The notes under the pieces were generated by a model. It made no database searches, had not been told where the DNA came from, and saw nothing but the letters and a program-made list of their open reading frames with translations. From positions 2,046,001-2,110,000 of the forward strand of contig NZ_FOIP01000002.1 of assembly GCF_900105215.1 (NCBI RefSeq): a stretch of 64,000 nucleotides of DNA, written 5' to 3'. Shown piece by piece: positions 9,516 through 17,963 of this stretch. The stretch comes from Lacrimispora sphenoides. GTDB taxonomy: Bacteria > Bacillota > Clostridia > Lachnospirales > Lachnospiraceae. The position numbers were made by a program, and so were the translations under genes. Within the stretch, counting starts at the first letter, position 1. Each line of letters begins with the position of its first letter.

Positions 9516-10080
9516 TGTCGTTCCTCCCTTCCCCGCCAAAGGAAACCACATAAACCGGATTCTGCCCCATCATCAGATGGTAGTCCCCTGCTTCCCTTCC
9601 TTTGGATATCTGAACCTGAACGATTTCTGCCTTGACAGAATGCATTTTCAGCCAGGAAAGGATTTCTGCAAGGGACTCCAGAGCAATTACATTGATTACA
9701 ATCCTGGTCCCTGGATTCTTCTTTAAAACCAGGGATAGTACTTGATCCATGGTGCCGGAAGTTCCTCCGATGAATACGTGAGTAGGCGCTTCAAGAGCGT
9801 CTAATGCCTCAGGTGCGGTTCCTTCAACGATTTTCAGGCAGCTTGCTCCAAATCTTTCCTTATTGGCCTTTATAAGATCTACGGCTTCCGCCTTCTTTTC
9901 AATTGCATATACCCGGCCTTCTGTAAGATACCGGGACGCTTCTATGGATACGGAGCCGGTTCCAGCCCCTATATCATACAGGACGGAGTCAGGTTTCAGT
10001 TCCAGCTTTGATATGGTGACAGCCCTGACCTCACTTTTCGTCATGGGCACATCTCCCCGGATAAATAGTTCATCTCTCAT
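9508..10080 (-). CDS. cbiT: Cobalt-precorrin-6B C15-methyltransferase / decarboxylase subunit
   Basis: The 190-residue protein begins MRDELFIRGDVPMTKSEVRA and carries the SAM-binding motif LYDIGAGTGSVSIEA at about residues 34-48, typical of CbiT, which methylates C15 and decarboxylates the C12 acetate in the anaerobic corrin pathway. The ATG at 10080 has AGGAGG six bases upstream; a start eight codons earlier is less likely. It follows the CbiJ-CbiE fusion gene by 61 bp. In some species CbiT is fused to CbiE; here CbiE is instead fused to CbiJ and CbiT stands alone. Confidence 0.94.
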   Translation of the reverse strand: MRDELFIRGDVPMTKSEVRAVTISKLELKPDSVLYDIGAGTGSVSIEASRYLTEGRVYAIEKKAEAVDLIKANKERFGASCLKIVEGTAPEALDALEAPTHVFIGGTSGTMDQVLSLVLKKNPGTRIVINVIALESLAEILSWLKMHSVKAEIVQVQISKGREAGDYHLMMGQNPVYVVSFGGEGRNDIG

Positions 10081-10141
10081 AAATTGCCTCCTAATGAATC
10101 TCATGCGGATATGCCTGCATATCTAGTTATTCTTTTAAACC

Positions 10142-11602
10142 TTACCTCTCTATTAACACAGCAGACAGCATATCAAAATCCTGCCCTTCCAGCTCCTCAG
10201 GGGTTCCAACGGTTATCCGTTCATCCGGATAGGAAAGTCGCTCTCCTACGGACAGCCTGACTTCATGAAATCCCTGTTCCTTAAGAAGGCGGCACAGACT
10301 TTTCACCGTATTGGTTCCGTCTAATAAGGCAAATACCCTGGGATTAAGGGTTAATTCCTTTATTATGTCGCAGGTCCGGCCATGAAGGCTCACAAGCCGC
10401 ACATCCTCCCAGTCCGTTTTCAGCCGGGAGCACAAATAAGAAACCGATGAGATTCCCGGCAGAACCACCGTATCATATCTTTGACAATATGGTTCCTGGG
10501 CCAATGCTTCCGCCATCTTTTTGGTCCCGCTGTAAAAGCCTGTGTCACCGGAATACAGGATTCCGATCCTGGCATACTCCTCATGCGCCTCAAGCCAGGG
10601 CAGAATGTCTTTACTGGTATAAAAGGGTATTTTAACAGCACGGGAAACTACAGGAGAGATGCCGGAGAGCATCCGCTCTGCACCGAAGATCACATCGCAT
10701 TGCTGCAATTCCTTCCACGCCTTTACGGTCATCTGATCCTCTCCGCCCATGCCGGTTCCGATCAGGGATACCGTTCTCTTCTCAGTCCGGATCTGAAGCT
10801 CCGGCATTGCCTGAGACTGGGCGTTCTCCTCTTTATAATCGGATAAAAGCTTCTTAGCCTCCCTGACAGTCATTCCTTCTTCTTTTCCAGGCCTTCCTAT
10901 GACAACTGCCGTTATCCCGCATTCTGCCGCTGCCTCCATCTTTTCCGGAAAACCTCCCACATGTCCGGCTTCTTTTGTCACCAGACAGCTAATGTCATAC
11001 TGTCTTATCATGGCCCGGTTCATCTCGGCGGTAAAAGGGCCTTGCATGGCAATCAAATGTTTCCCCTTAACCCCCAGCTGCTCACAGGCAGAGATTACGG
11101 AAAGGCCGGGAAGAACTCTGGCAAAAACCCGTTCTTCCCAGGAGTCCAGTTTGGTAAAGGCGGAAAGCTCCTTGCTTCCTGTTGTGACAAGAATATTTCC
11201 AGGTATTTTTTGTAAGGCAAGGACCGCTTCCTCTAAGTCACTGACACACACAACCTTTCCTTCCCCCTGATCTTCCGGCTTTAAATCTTCGGAAGATTCT
11301 CTTACAATCCTTATGCAGGAAGTTCCTGTACGGTTGCAGGCGGTGTGTATGTTCTCACTTGCAAGCGTGGCATAGGGGTGAGTGGCATCAAGCACAAGAG
11401 TGATGTCGTTTTGCCCGATAAAACCTTCCATCTCATGGGCAGTCATGGGTTTCTCATGAATGTGGAGATACTGACTTTCCAAAAGTACTGACCTTCCATA
11501 TCCGGTAGCCACACTGACCCATGCATTTATCTTCTTTTCATGGCAGTATTCCGCCAGAATCCGGCCCTCCGTGGTGCCTCCAAATATTAAAACTCTACAC
11601 AT
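10142..11602 (-). CDS. cbiJE: Fused precorrin-6A reductase (CbiJ) and cobalt-precorrin-7 C5-methyltransferase (CbiE)
   Basis: The 486-residue protein joins two enzymes. Residues about 1-250 are CbiJ/CobK (CRVLIFGGTTEGRILAEY, VLDATHPYA, VTKEAGHVGGFPEKMEAA), the reductase of the corrin ring. A linker (about 250-280) leads to a tetrapyrrole methylase domain starting SLIGTGMGGEDQMTVKA, with SGDTGFYSG and LPGISSVSYLCSRL, typical of CbiE, which methylates C5. Both halves look complete. It overlaps cbiH by 8 bp and has GAGGAT six bases before its ATG. The joined reactions are neighbouring steps, so the fusion could channel an unstable intermediate; that is inference. Confidence 0.93.
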   Translation of the reverse strand: MCRVLIFGGTTEGRILAEYCHEKKINAWVSVATGYGRSVLLESQYLHIHEKPMTAHEMEGFIGQNDITLVLDATHPYATLASENIHTACNRTGTSCIRIVRESSEDLKPEDQGEGKVVCVSDLEEAVLALQKIPGNILVTTGSKELSAFTKLDSWEERVFARVLPGLSVISACEQLGVKGKHLIAMQGPFTAEMNRAMIRQYDISCLVTKEAGHVGGFPEKMEAAAECGITAVVIGRPGKEEGMTVREAKKLLSDYKEENAQSQAMPELQIRTEKRTVSLIGTGMGGEDQMTVKAWKELQQCDVIFGAERMLSGISPVVSRAVKIPFYTSKDILPWLEAHEEYARIGILYSGDTGFYSGTKKMAEALAQEPYCQRYDTVVLPGISSVSYLCSRLKTDWEDVRLVSLHGRTCDIIKELTLNPRVFALLDGTNTVKSLCRLLKEQGFHEVRLSVGERLSYPDERITVGTPEELEGQDFDMLSAVLIER

Positions 11603-12335
11603 TTTTATATCCTCGTGGTGTTACCATTCTGTCATTGATCACTTTTGTCATGGAATTTCCTATATAAACAGTGGTAAACATATCTGTCTGGGTATCTCTT
11701 AGTGCTTCCAGAGTCATGACCGCCATTTCTTCCTCTTCCCTGCCAATATTTTTTACAAGGCCGCAGATTGTTGACCTGCTTTTGTATTCCATTACGATCT
11801 CACAGGCCCGCTTCAAATAACCGGCCCGCTTTTTACTGGAAGGATTATAAAGACAGATGACCATGTCTGCCTGGGCAGAAGCCTTAAGCCTGTCTTCAAT
11901 TAATTCCATGGGAGTGAGCAGATCGCTTAAACTGATAACCGCAAAATCATGACCCAGAGGAGCGCCTAAAACGGCACCTCCGCTTAAAGCAGCAGTCACT
12001 CCGGGTATGATCTCAATCTCAAGGTCTTCTTCTGGCTGGGCCATCTCAAGGATCAATCCGCTCATGCCGTAAACACCTGAATCTCCGCTGCATACCATGG
12101 CTGCGGTTTTTCCCTTTTTTGCTTCCTCAATGGCCATCAAACAACGCTCCTGCTCCTTGCGCATCGGCGTAGTAAGCATCTCCTTATCCGGAAAATGCTC
12201 CTTGATCAAATCTATGTATACAGTATACCCTACAATGACCTCACTCTCTTCCAGGGCCTTAATGGCCCTTATGGTCATATCCTCATAGGAACCTGGTCCG
12301 ATTCCTACCACGTAAAGTTTTCCTGACTTTGTCAT
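11595..12335 (-). CDS. cbiH: Cobalt-precorrin-3 C17-methyltransferase (ring contraction)
   Basis: The 246-residue methylase starts KLYVVGIGPGSYEDMTIRA and has MVCSGDSGVYGMSG, IIPGVTAALSGGAVLGAPLGHDF and CLYNPSSKKRAGYL, all CbiH/CobJ signatures. It methylates C17 and contracts the ring in the cobalt-early pathway. GGAGG lies six bases before the ATG at 12335, and the gene overlaps the end of cbiG by 4 bp. It is single-domain; there is no extra iron-sulfur or nitrite-reductase-like C-terminal extension as seen in some anaerobic homologues. Confidence 0.95.
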   Translation of the reverse strand: MTKSGKLYVVGIGPGSYEDMTIRAIKALEESEVIVGYTVYIDLIKEHFPDKEMLTTPMRKEQERCLMAIEEAKKGKTAAMVCSGDSGVYGMSGLILEMAQPEEDLEIEIIPGVTAALSGGAVLGAPLGHDFAVISLSDLLTPMELIEDRLKASAQADMVICLYNPSSKKRAGYLKRACEIVMEYKSRSTICGLVKNIGREEEEMAVMTLEALRDTQTDMFTTVYIGNSMTKVINDRMVTPRGYKNV

Positions 12336-13426
12336 AAGTTACCTCCTAATGAATTATGCGGATCTAGCTGCACCTTCCAATCCCGGGCAGCCACAGCTGC
12401 CGTCACCCCGTCTGCCGCCTGTTTTTTTACCAGCAATTTACCGCCGCCCAATTCCTTTACGCAGGCAAGGGCCGCCCGTTCGCATACATTATCAACTCCG
12501 GTGACCTGCTTGACAAAGGAGGAGGAAGTAAATTCCCCTTCAGTTTCCTCAAGCACGACCGCCGGATAAGTGTAATACGGGACTCCTTTAGAAGCAGCGA
12601 ACTGGCAGATCCCCTCTTCTTCCTTCTTTAAATCAATGCTGGCACACGCGGCCAGTGCTTCCGGGGATAAGTCCCATTCCTTGAAAAACCGGCCAAGAAC
12701 CCTTTCTATGGTTTTGGCAGGAACCCCTTTTCTGCATCCGATTCCCAGAACCAGAAGCCTTGGAACCAGCTTTAAGGATCCCTTAAGGGGCTCCTCTTTC
12801 CCGCTCTCCTTAATGGTGATCCAAAGATTTGCACCACAGGCCTCCCCTGGGATAAGCCCGGAAGGAAGCTTTCCTGAAACCGGAAAATCGCAGTGAAATC
12901 CTACAACACCCTTAAGAATGGCTGAGGAAATCATTTTTATCTTTCTTAAATCTGTAATGACCAGTCCCTGCTCCTTGGCAAACAGGTCTACTGCAAATCT
13001 TCCATGAATGTCCGTGGCAGTGGTAATAACTGCCTGACCGCCTGCCATTCCTGCCAGCCGTTCTGCCAGCTCATTGGCTCCTCCCAGGTGACCGGATAAA
13101 AGGGAAATGGAAAACCTGCCCATATCATCCATGACCACCACGGCCGGGTCTACTGCCTTACTCTTTAAAAAGGGGGCAATTGCCCGGACTGCAATACCAG
13201 CCGCTCCAATAAACACGATCCCTTCCTTCTGTAAAAACTGCTCCCTGGTCCATTCTGACAGGGATGCAGAAACAGGGATCATGAGATCCCCGTCAGGGCA
13301 GGACTTAAGAAGCCCTTCCGGTCCATAGGCTTCGCAAGGCTGTCCTGCTTTTAATAATTCTTTAACCAGCTTTACGCTGAGCCTGGCTCCTGCTTCCGTA
13401 AAGCAGATGATCGAAAGCTTCATCAT
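12332..13426 (-). CDS. cbiG: Cobalt-precorrin-5A hydrolase
   Basis: The 364-residue protein has the CbiG N-terminal and central domains (GIVFIGAAGIAVRAIAPFL and SLLSGHLGGANELAERLA, about residues 70-130) and the C-terminal CobE/CbiG domain (LVLGIGCRKGVPAKTIE, CASIDLKKEE, about 225-290). It opens the ring-A lactone and releases the two-carbon fragment as acetaldehyde. Its ATG overlaps the cbiF stop (two adjacent ATG codons, either usable). The position between cbiF and cbiH is the usual order of the pathway. Confidence 0.95.
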   Translation of the reverse strand: MMKLSIICFTEAGARLSVKLVKELLKAGQPCEAYGPEGLLKSCPDGDLMIPVSASLSEWTREQFLQKEGIVFIGAAGIAVRAIAPFLKSKAVDPAVVVMDDMGRFSISLLSGHLGGANELAERLAGMAGGQAVITTATDIHGRFAVDLFAKEQGLVITDLRKIKMISSAILKGVVGFHCDFPVSGKLPSGLIPGEACGANLWITIKESGKEEPLKGSLKLVPRLLVLGIGCRKGVPAKTIERVLGRFFKEWDLSPEALAACASIDLKKEEEGICQFAASKGVPYYTYPAVVLEETEGEFTSSSFVKQVTGVDNVCERAALACVKELGGGKLLVKKQAADGVTAAVAARDWKVQLDPHNSLGGNL

Positions 13427-14187
13427 TCAACCCCCGTTCCCTTCCGGTATTCCGTAGTAAAAACCGGGTCATAAAGCTTGGAACGTTCATAGCCGTTCTG
13501 GGCTACCGCATTGCCCACAAGAATCAGGGCTGTCTTCTTTATATTCTCCCGTCTGGCACTTGCACTTAAGCTTTCCACCGTACAGCTTATGGTCTTCTCG
13601 TCCTCCCAGGTGGCCTTATAGACGATAGCGGCAGGAGTATCCGGAAGATAACCGCCCTTTATCAGTTCCTCTGACAGCTGATCCAGCATGCCGGTACTTA
13701 AAAAGATTACCATAGTAGCTCCATGTGCCGCAAAGGCTGCGATGGATTCCCTCTCCGGCACTGGTGTCCTGCCTGCCATGCGGGTAATAATCACGCTTTG
13801 GGTAATTTTAGGAAGGGTATATTCCATTTTAAGGGAGGAGGCTGCACCGCAAAAAGAGCTGACTCCCGGACATACATCATAAGGGATCCCTCTTTCCTCC
13901 AGTTCATCCATCTGCTCTCTGATTGCGCCATAAATACAGGGATCGCCGGTTTGGAGCCTTACCGTCATCTTTCCTTGCCGCTCCGCCTCCGCCATAACCG
14001 CAATTACTTCCTCAAGGGTCATTTTGGCACTGTCATAAACCTGACACTGGGTTTTTCTGTATTCCAAAAGGGCTGGGTTTACCAAAGAGCCTGCGTAAAT
14101 GATCACATCCGCCCTTTCAAGCAGCTCCTTGCCTCTCACTGTAATTAAGTCCGGCGCTCCCGGACCTGCTCCTACGATATGTACCAT
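13423..14187 (-). CDS. cbiF: Cobalt-precorrin-4 C11-methyltransferase
   Basis: The 254-residue methylase begins MVHIVGAGPGAPDLITVRG and has YAGSLVNPALL, RLQTGDPCIYGAIREQM and CPGVSSFCGAASSL, which are typical of CbiF/CobM. It methylates C11 of cobalt-precorrin-4. GAGG lies five bases before the ATG. The gene overlaps cbiG by 4 bp and starts 2 bp after cbiL ends, so it is translated in a tight operon. Length is normal. Confidence 0.96.
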   Translation of the reverse strand: MVHIVGAGPGAPDLITVRGKELLERADVIIYAGSLVNPALLEYRKTQCQVYDSAKMTLEEVIAVMAEAERQGKMTVRLQTGDPCIYGAIREQMDELEERGIPYDVCPGVSSFCGAASSLKMEYTLPKITQSVIITRMAGRTPVPERESIAAFAAHGATMVIFLSTGMLDQLSEELIKGGYLPDTPAAIVYKATWEDEKTISCTVESLSASARRENIKKTALILVGNAVAQNGYERSKLYDPVFTTEYRKGTGVE

Positions 14188-14189
14188 AC

Positions 14190-14867
14190 TTACCTCACAA
14201 TCACCAAAGAATAATAGCCTGCATCTTCCGGAATCTCATCCAGGGAACGATAAATCCGTTCATCCGGCATTCCGCAGTTTTCCACCATCACGGCGCTGGC
14301 CCCACAGTCTTTCAGTTCTCTTTTCACCGCTTCCATCTGCCTGCCGGCCTTCATAAGCACTTTTACTCCAGGCAGCTTTAAGGCATCTCTTACCTGGTAA
14401 GAGGCCGGTATGATATGAAGCTCCTCTGCTCCTGATGCAAGAGGGACTCCAAGCTTTGCCGCTACGGCGCAAAAGGATGGAATTCCGCTTTCTAGGCGGG
14501 TTTCATAGCCTTCCTTCCAAAGCCGTTCCATCAGATAGGTAAAGGTGGAATAAATGCTTACATCCCCCAGGGTGATAAATCCCACATCTTCTCCCCTGTT
14601 TAAATACTCCATTACCGTTCTGGCTGCCTGATCATGGCTTTCCTTAAGCACATTTTCATCTTTTGTCATGGGCATGTGCAGATGAAGGCATTCTTTTTCT
14701 TCTATTTCCGGCACTGCCTGTCTTGCAATCTGATATGCCGTACACTGTTCTTTATTTTTATGGGGAATGGCAATGACATTTAATTCCCTGATCCTTTTTA
14801 CCGCTTTTAATGTCATAAGCTCCGGATCTCCCGGCCCTACACCGATCCCGTACATGATTCCAGCCAT
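14190..14867 (-). CDS. cbiL: Cobalt-factor II / precorrin-2 C20-methyltransferase
   Basis: The 225-residue methylase begins MAGIMYGIGVGPGDPELMTLKAV, with VGFITLGDVSIYSTFTYL and GIPSFCAVAAKLGVPLA, which identify CbiL/CobI. It adds the C20 methyl group, the first ring methylation after precorrin-2. AGGAGG precedes the ATG at 14867. The gene lies 3 bp after cbiD. Precorrin-2 synthesis (cobA, sirohydrochlorin steps) and the cobalt chelatase CbiK/CbiX are not in this window. Confidence 0.95.
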   Translation of the reverse strand: MAGIMYGIGVGPGDPELMTLKAVKRIRELNVIAIPHKNKEQCTAYQIARQAVPEIEEKECLHLHMPMTKDENVLKESHDQAARTVMEYLNRGEDVGFITLGDVSIYSTFTYLMERLWKEGYETRLESGIPSFCAVAAKLGVPLASGAEELHIIPASYQVRDALKLPGVKVLMKAGRQMEAVKRELKDCGASAVMVENCGMPDERIYRSLDEIPEDAGYYSLVIVR

Positions 14868-14870
14868 TGT

Positions 14871-16064
14871 TTATTCCTCCTGTTCTTTCCGTCCGGACTC
14901 TGTACCGGAAAACAAGCCGATAAGCTCCATTGCTCCCCGGCTCATTCCCAGTATACCGTACATCGTGGAAAATGTCACCACTTCCACCTTTCTCCCTCCT
15001 GACCAGAGAGTCATATATCCCTGGATTCTGTCCACCACCTCTTCCATAACAGGCTCTAAAATCCCTAAGCTTTTAAGGATTCCCGCGGCCTCCTCCATGG
15101 TATTGGCTGTCAGAATCTTATCTTTTAATCCGTCCCCGTCCTCTGAGAAAGGGGCAGTGCAGTCCCACAATATTTCCATGCGGCGGTCCCCATATTTGGA
15201 ATGGGTATTCGGTACACCTCCTGCAGTCTTAATCAGCTTCCCGATATGCCCTGCAAACAGGATCTGGTGAAATCCCTCCTCACCCGCCGATTGTAAAGCT
15301 TCTCCGATAAAATTGCTGCAGATCACGCCATCCTTTAAGTCAAGGCCAAGTGTTTCCTGTATAAAAGCTTCACCATAATTTCCCGGAACCAGGATTACCT
15401 GCTTCTTTCCTGATACCGCCTTCATATGTAATTCCAGACGTATGGTGGCAATCAGCGCCTCTTCACTCATGGGTTTAACGATTCCTGTTGTTCCCAGTAT
15501 AGAAAGCCCGCCTTCAATTCCCAGCCTGGAATTAAAAGTTTTCTCCGCCAGTTTTTTTCCTTCCGGCATCCAGATGGTAATTGTTAAGGAACCAACAAAG
15601 CCCGCTTCCTTTCTGGCTTCCTCCACTCCGCAAAAGATCATGTCACGGGGAACTGGATTAATGGCCGGCATGCCCACAGGACAGGATAATCCAGGTTTTG
15701 TCACCCAGCCGATCCCTTCTCCGGCAGTGAGAAAAAGAGGGTCTTTCCCCTCCTCTCCGTCTCTGCGGTAGATACCCCCGGTCTGTCCTTCTTCGTTTTT
15801 ATCAGAATATTGAACGCTGGCAAACACCATGGCCTGATGTGTTACATCCGGGTCATCTCCTGCATCCTTTTTAACAGCGCATACCGCCTTTTGCTGTCTC
15901 AGGACAACATGAAAAAGAGGAAGATCAGCCGACCTTCCTTTTGGCGTCATAAGTGTCATATGCTGTAATTCACTCCCGGTTAACAGCATGGCCGCTGCTG
16001 CTTTGGCAGCAACAGCGGCACAGGTTCCTGTTGTGAATCCGCTTCTTAATTCCTGTTTTTCCAT
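14871..16064 (-). CDS. cbiD: Cobalt-precorrin-5B C1-methyltransferase
   Basis: The 397-residue protein begins MEKQELRSGFTTGTCAAVAAKAA, the invariant N-terminus of CbiD, and contains FAGHIGKLIKTAGGVPNTHSKYGDRR. It transfers the C1 methyl group in the anaerobic pathway. An in-frame extension of about 89 codons exists upstream but runs through intergenic repeat copies, so the ATG at 16064 is preferred. The ribosome binding site is only moderate (AGGAAAG and AGGAAG close to the ATG). It is the first gene of the corrin operon and has its own promoter at 16213-16241. Confidence 0.94.
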   Translation of the reverse strand: MEKQELRSGFTTGTCAAVAAKAAAAMLLTGSELQHMTLMTPKGRSADLPLFHVVLRQQKAVCAVKKDAGDDPDVTHQAMVFASVQYSDKNEEGQTGGIYRRDGEEGKDPLFLTAGEGIGWVTKPGLSCPVGMPAINPVPRDMIFCGVEEARKEAGFVGSLTITIWMPEGKKLAEKTFNSRLGIEGGLSILGTTGIVKPMSEEALIATIRLELHMKAVSGKKQVILVPGNYGEAFIQETLGLDLKDGVICSNFIGEALQSAGEEGFHQILFAGHIGKLIKTAGGVPNTHSKYGDRRMEILWDCTAPFSEDGDGLKDKILTANTMEEAAGILKSLGILEPVMEEVVDRIQGYMTLWSGGRKVEVVTFSTMYGILGMSRGAMELIGLFSGTESGRKEQEE

Positions 16065-16078
16065 CTTCCTGCATCTTT

Positions 16079-16334
16079 CCTGCCCATTCTTTCCAGGCAT
16101 CACGGAATATCCAAAACGTATCTCCTCTTTCCCGCCAATGCTTTCTGTGCAGAGCCTGTCCCGCTTTACCGGACGTAAAGGGATACCCACAGGATATTTC
16201 CTTTTAAGGTTTATTATAAAATATTTTCTCTTACGGTGCAAGAAAATCCTGAGTTTTCTTCGTTCCTGCCCACGCTTTCCAGGCAGGGCCCACCCCGCTC
16301 TATCGGGTGTTAAGGGATACCCGCAGGTCATTTC
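16079..16334 (-). repeat. Three intergenic repeat copies (one truncated, two long form) between the SASP gene and cbiD
   Basis: Copies lie at about 16079-16114 (truncated), 16131-16201 and 16264-16334. On the minus strand the two long copies share GGAAAT..CC, GGGTATCCCTT, a GTCCGGTAAAGCGGGAC or CACCCGATAGAGCGGGGTG hairpin and a final GGAAAGC hairpin. They belong to the same family as the copies near 19.1, 31.5, 62.2 and 63.7 kb but have an extra internal hairpin. Reading through them would give a false N-terminal extension of CbiD. The cbiD promoter lies between the last two copies. Confidence 0.75.
16213..16241 (-). promoter_or_regulatory. Sigma-A-type promoter of the corrin operon
   Basis: On the minus strand TTGCAC (16236-16241), a 17-bp spacer and TATAAT (16213-16218) make a strong promoter. 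It predicts a leader of about 140 nt before cbiD. The leader holds one long and one truncated repeat copy. I see no cobalamin-riboswitch B12 box in it, and the leader is shorter than that riboswitch class usually is. Confidence 0.75.
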
Positions 16335-16556
16335 CTATACTTCTTCACCCTTTAACAGAGCTTCGTTTTTCAATTCTCTTTTTCTTTTTGTAATCAGGCC
16401 TCCGATACGGCCGCTTTCCTTTGCACTCAGACTACGCCAGCCGCTCTCTATTACCTTATCACCAAGGCCAAGCTCTGATGCAATTTCAAATTTAAGTACT
16501 TCCTCCGGCTTCATATTACGAGGATCAAATGGTTCGTTTCTCTTTCCCTTTGACAT
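16335..16556 (-). CDS. Alpha/beta-type small acid-soluble spore protein
   Basis: This 73-residue protein contains LKFEIASELGLG (about residues 21-32) and LSAKESGRIGGLITKRKREL (about 43-62), the two conserved blocks of alpha/beta SASPs. EIASE matches the germination protease cleavage region. Such proteins coat DNA in the forespore and are degraded on germination. AAGGAG precedes the ATG by ten bases. The basic N- and C-terminal extensions make it somewhat divergent from major SASPs. It shows that the organism belongs to a sporulating lineage. It stands alone between a terminator and the cbi operon; a forespore (sigma-G) promoter would be expected but was not identified. Confidence 0.8.
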   Translation of the reverse strand: MSKGKRNEPFDPRNMKPEEVLKFEIASELGLGDKVIESGWRSLSAKESGRIGGLITKRKRELKNEALLKGEEV

Positions 16557-16640
16557 ATTTTCAAATCTCCTTTTCTTAAATCTAAAGAGAGTATGCCCCC
16601 TACCAGGAGAATTAAACGTACATTCCTTCCAGTATTTTCA

Positions 16641-16688
16641 AAAAAAACAGGCTGCTGCGGAACTCTGGTCCGCTTCAGCCTGTTTTTT
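16641..16688 (-). terminator. Intrinsic terminator after the short pspC gene
   Basis: AACAGGCTG (16646-16654) pairs with CAGCCTGTT (16676-16684), extended by GCGG/CCGC. On the minus strand the stem runs into seven T; on the plus strand it runs into six T, so it could work in both directions. Confidence 0.85.
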
Positions 16689-16713
16689 AGTTTCCTGCCT
16701 TTGCAATGCCCTT

Positions 16714-16902
16714 TTATCTTCTGGGGATGATGATAGCCGCAATGAAATAGGCCACAATACCCGTGCCTGTGCAGGCCAGCACTGCCCACAAAAGCCTGAT
16801 AAGGGTAGAATCCACGTTAAAATATTCCGCAATTCCGCCACATACCCCGCAAAGCATTTTGTCCGTATCGGAACGGTATAATTTCTTCTGATTGTCTTCC
16901 AT
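16714..16902 (-). CDS. PspC-domain membrane protein (short)
   Basis: The 62-residue protein is one PspC domain: [21 protein letters not shown] followed by one membrane segment ending IAAIIIPRR. PspC proteins are small inner-membrane components linked to envelope stress. It lies 158 bp after the DUF4097 gene and is very like the 82-residue PspC protein encoded at the other end of the same module, so the two probably arose by duplication. AAAGGAG lies eight bases before its ATG. Confidence 0.88.
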   Translation of the reverse strand: MEDNQKKLYRSDTDKMLCGVCGGIAEYFNVDSTLIRLLWAVLACTGTGIVAYFIAAIIIPRR

Positions 16903-16950
16903 TTGTTTATCTCCTTTCTGTTCTTTGACCTGTAAATCCTATCATTAATA

Positions 16951-16978
16951 TTATCGGAACAAAAAACACTTCCGATAA
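16951..16978. promoter_or_regulatory. Perfect 9-bp inverted repeat upstream of the short pspC
   Basis: TTATCGGAA (16951-16959) and TTCCGATAA (16970-16978) are a perfect inverted repeat with a 10-base A-rich spacer, about 50 bp upstream of the pspC start. On the minus strand a T-run lies in the loop, not after the stem. It may be an operator or a processed stem; no regulator can be named. Confidence 0.4.
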
Positions 16979-17060
16979 TCGGATGGTCGGGCTAAAAAGC
17001 AGCCCTTTTATTGAAACTTGCTTTGCAAGTTATTATAGGCTATATTATCGAAGCACTATA

Positions 17061-17963
17061 TTATAATTCATTCATAAAATCCACCTGGATCGCTCCTGTC
17101 TTACATTCCAGATCCATATCTTTTCCAGCCCCGTTATCCATCTGCTTCCTGCCCTTTAAGGCCGCGCTGCCTTCATCTCCGACCTTTACAGCTCCCATTT
17201 TGCACGAGATATCATAATTGTAATCTTCCTTTTTCCCGGCTAGTTCAAGCTTTATGGCACCGACCTGGCATACCGCCTCGACATCTCCGGAAGTCATTCC
17301 GGAAAATTCCACGGCACCGGCACTGGTTTCCACGGAAAGATTTCCCACGCTGCCGCCATTGATCTTTATGGCACCGGCCTTTGTTTCAATATTCAGTTCT
17401 TCTGCGGAAAGAGCCTGAGCCGTCATCGCCGGACCGGAACCGTCATAGCCTGAGAAACGGCTTGAATGGACTGATTTTAAGTTAACGTCGGAAAAGCGGT
17501 AATTCTTTGGAACCTGAACCGTAAAAAGCAGATCCGGACCATCCTTTCTTTTCCAGCCATCATATTCCTGAAGCTCCAAATCACCATTCTCTTCGTACAG
17601 GATAAAACAGGATTGATCTCTGTTGCAAAAAATCTTAACCTCATTTCCCTTGGGATCTTCCACAAAAACAACATTTCCTGTACGTATTACTATATCCAGA
17701 TTTTTTACTTCCTGAGAAGAAAAAATTTCCTGCCCCTTTTCTCCTAAATTAAAAACTTCCGGAACGTAAATATCATCAAAATTTACCCCTTCCCAAATAC
17801 CATCCAGAGTAACTCCCGAAATTTCCCTTTCCCATTCAATGACTCTTTGAGGGACTATATCCCGTAAATTTCCTCCCAGCACAGCGGCTACGGCTGAAAT
17901 CCCCCCGCCGATCAGGACGCAGACACTTCCGGCAATCAAACAAATCTTTACAAACCTTTTCAT
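17061..17963 (-). CDS. DUF4097-family beta-strand repeat protein, membrane anchored
   Basis: The 300-residue protein has an N-terminal membrane anchor (about residues 6-30) and then a repetitive beta-rich region with the recurring pattern N-x-x-x-x-G-A-I/V-x-x (KAGAIKINGG, SAGAVEFSG, QVGAIKLE, KMGAVKVG, KTGAIQVDF), typical of DUF4097/DUF4098 adhesin-like beta-helix domains. Molecular function is unknown; it is found with HAAS/DUF1700 membrane proteins and PadR regulators. It overlaps the DUF1700 gene by 4 bp. AAGGAG precedes the ATG. Confidence 0.85.
   Translation of the reverse strand: MKRFVKICLIAGSVCVLIGGGISAVAAVLGGNLRDIVPQRVIEWEREISGVTLDGIWEGVNFDDIYVPEVFNLGEKGQEIFSSQEVKNLDIVIRTGNVVFVEDPKGNEVKIFCNRDQSCFILYEENGDLELQEYDGWKRKDGPDLLFTVQVPKNYRFSDVNLKSVHSSRFSGYDGSGPAMTAQALSAEELNIETKAGAIKINGGSVGNLSVETSAGAVEFSGMTSGDVEAVCQVGAIKLELAGKKEDYNYDISCKMGAVKVGDEGSAALKGRKQMDNGAGKDMDLECKTGAIQVDFMNEL

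Noticed and set aside
16065..16331. An 89-codon N-terminal extension of CbiD
   Set aside because: It translates through three intergenic repeat copies and over the promoter; CbiD homologues begin at the residue encoded at 16064.
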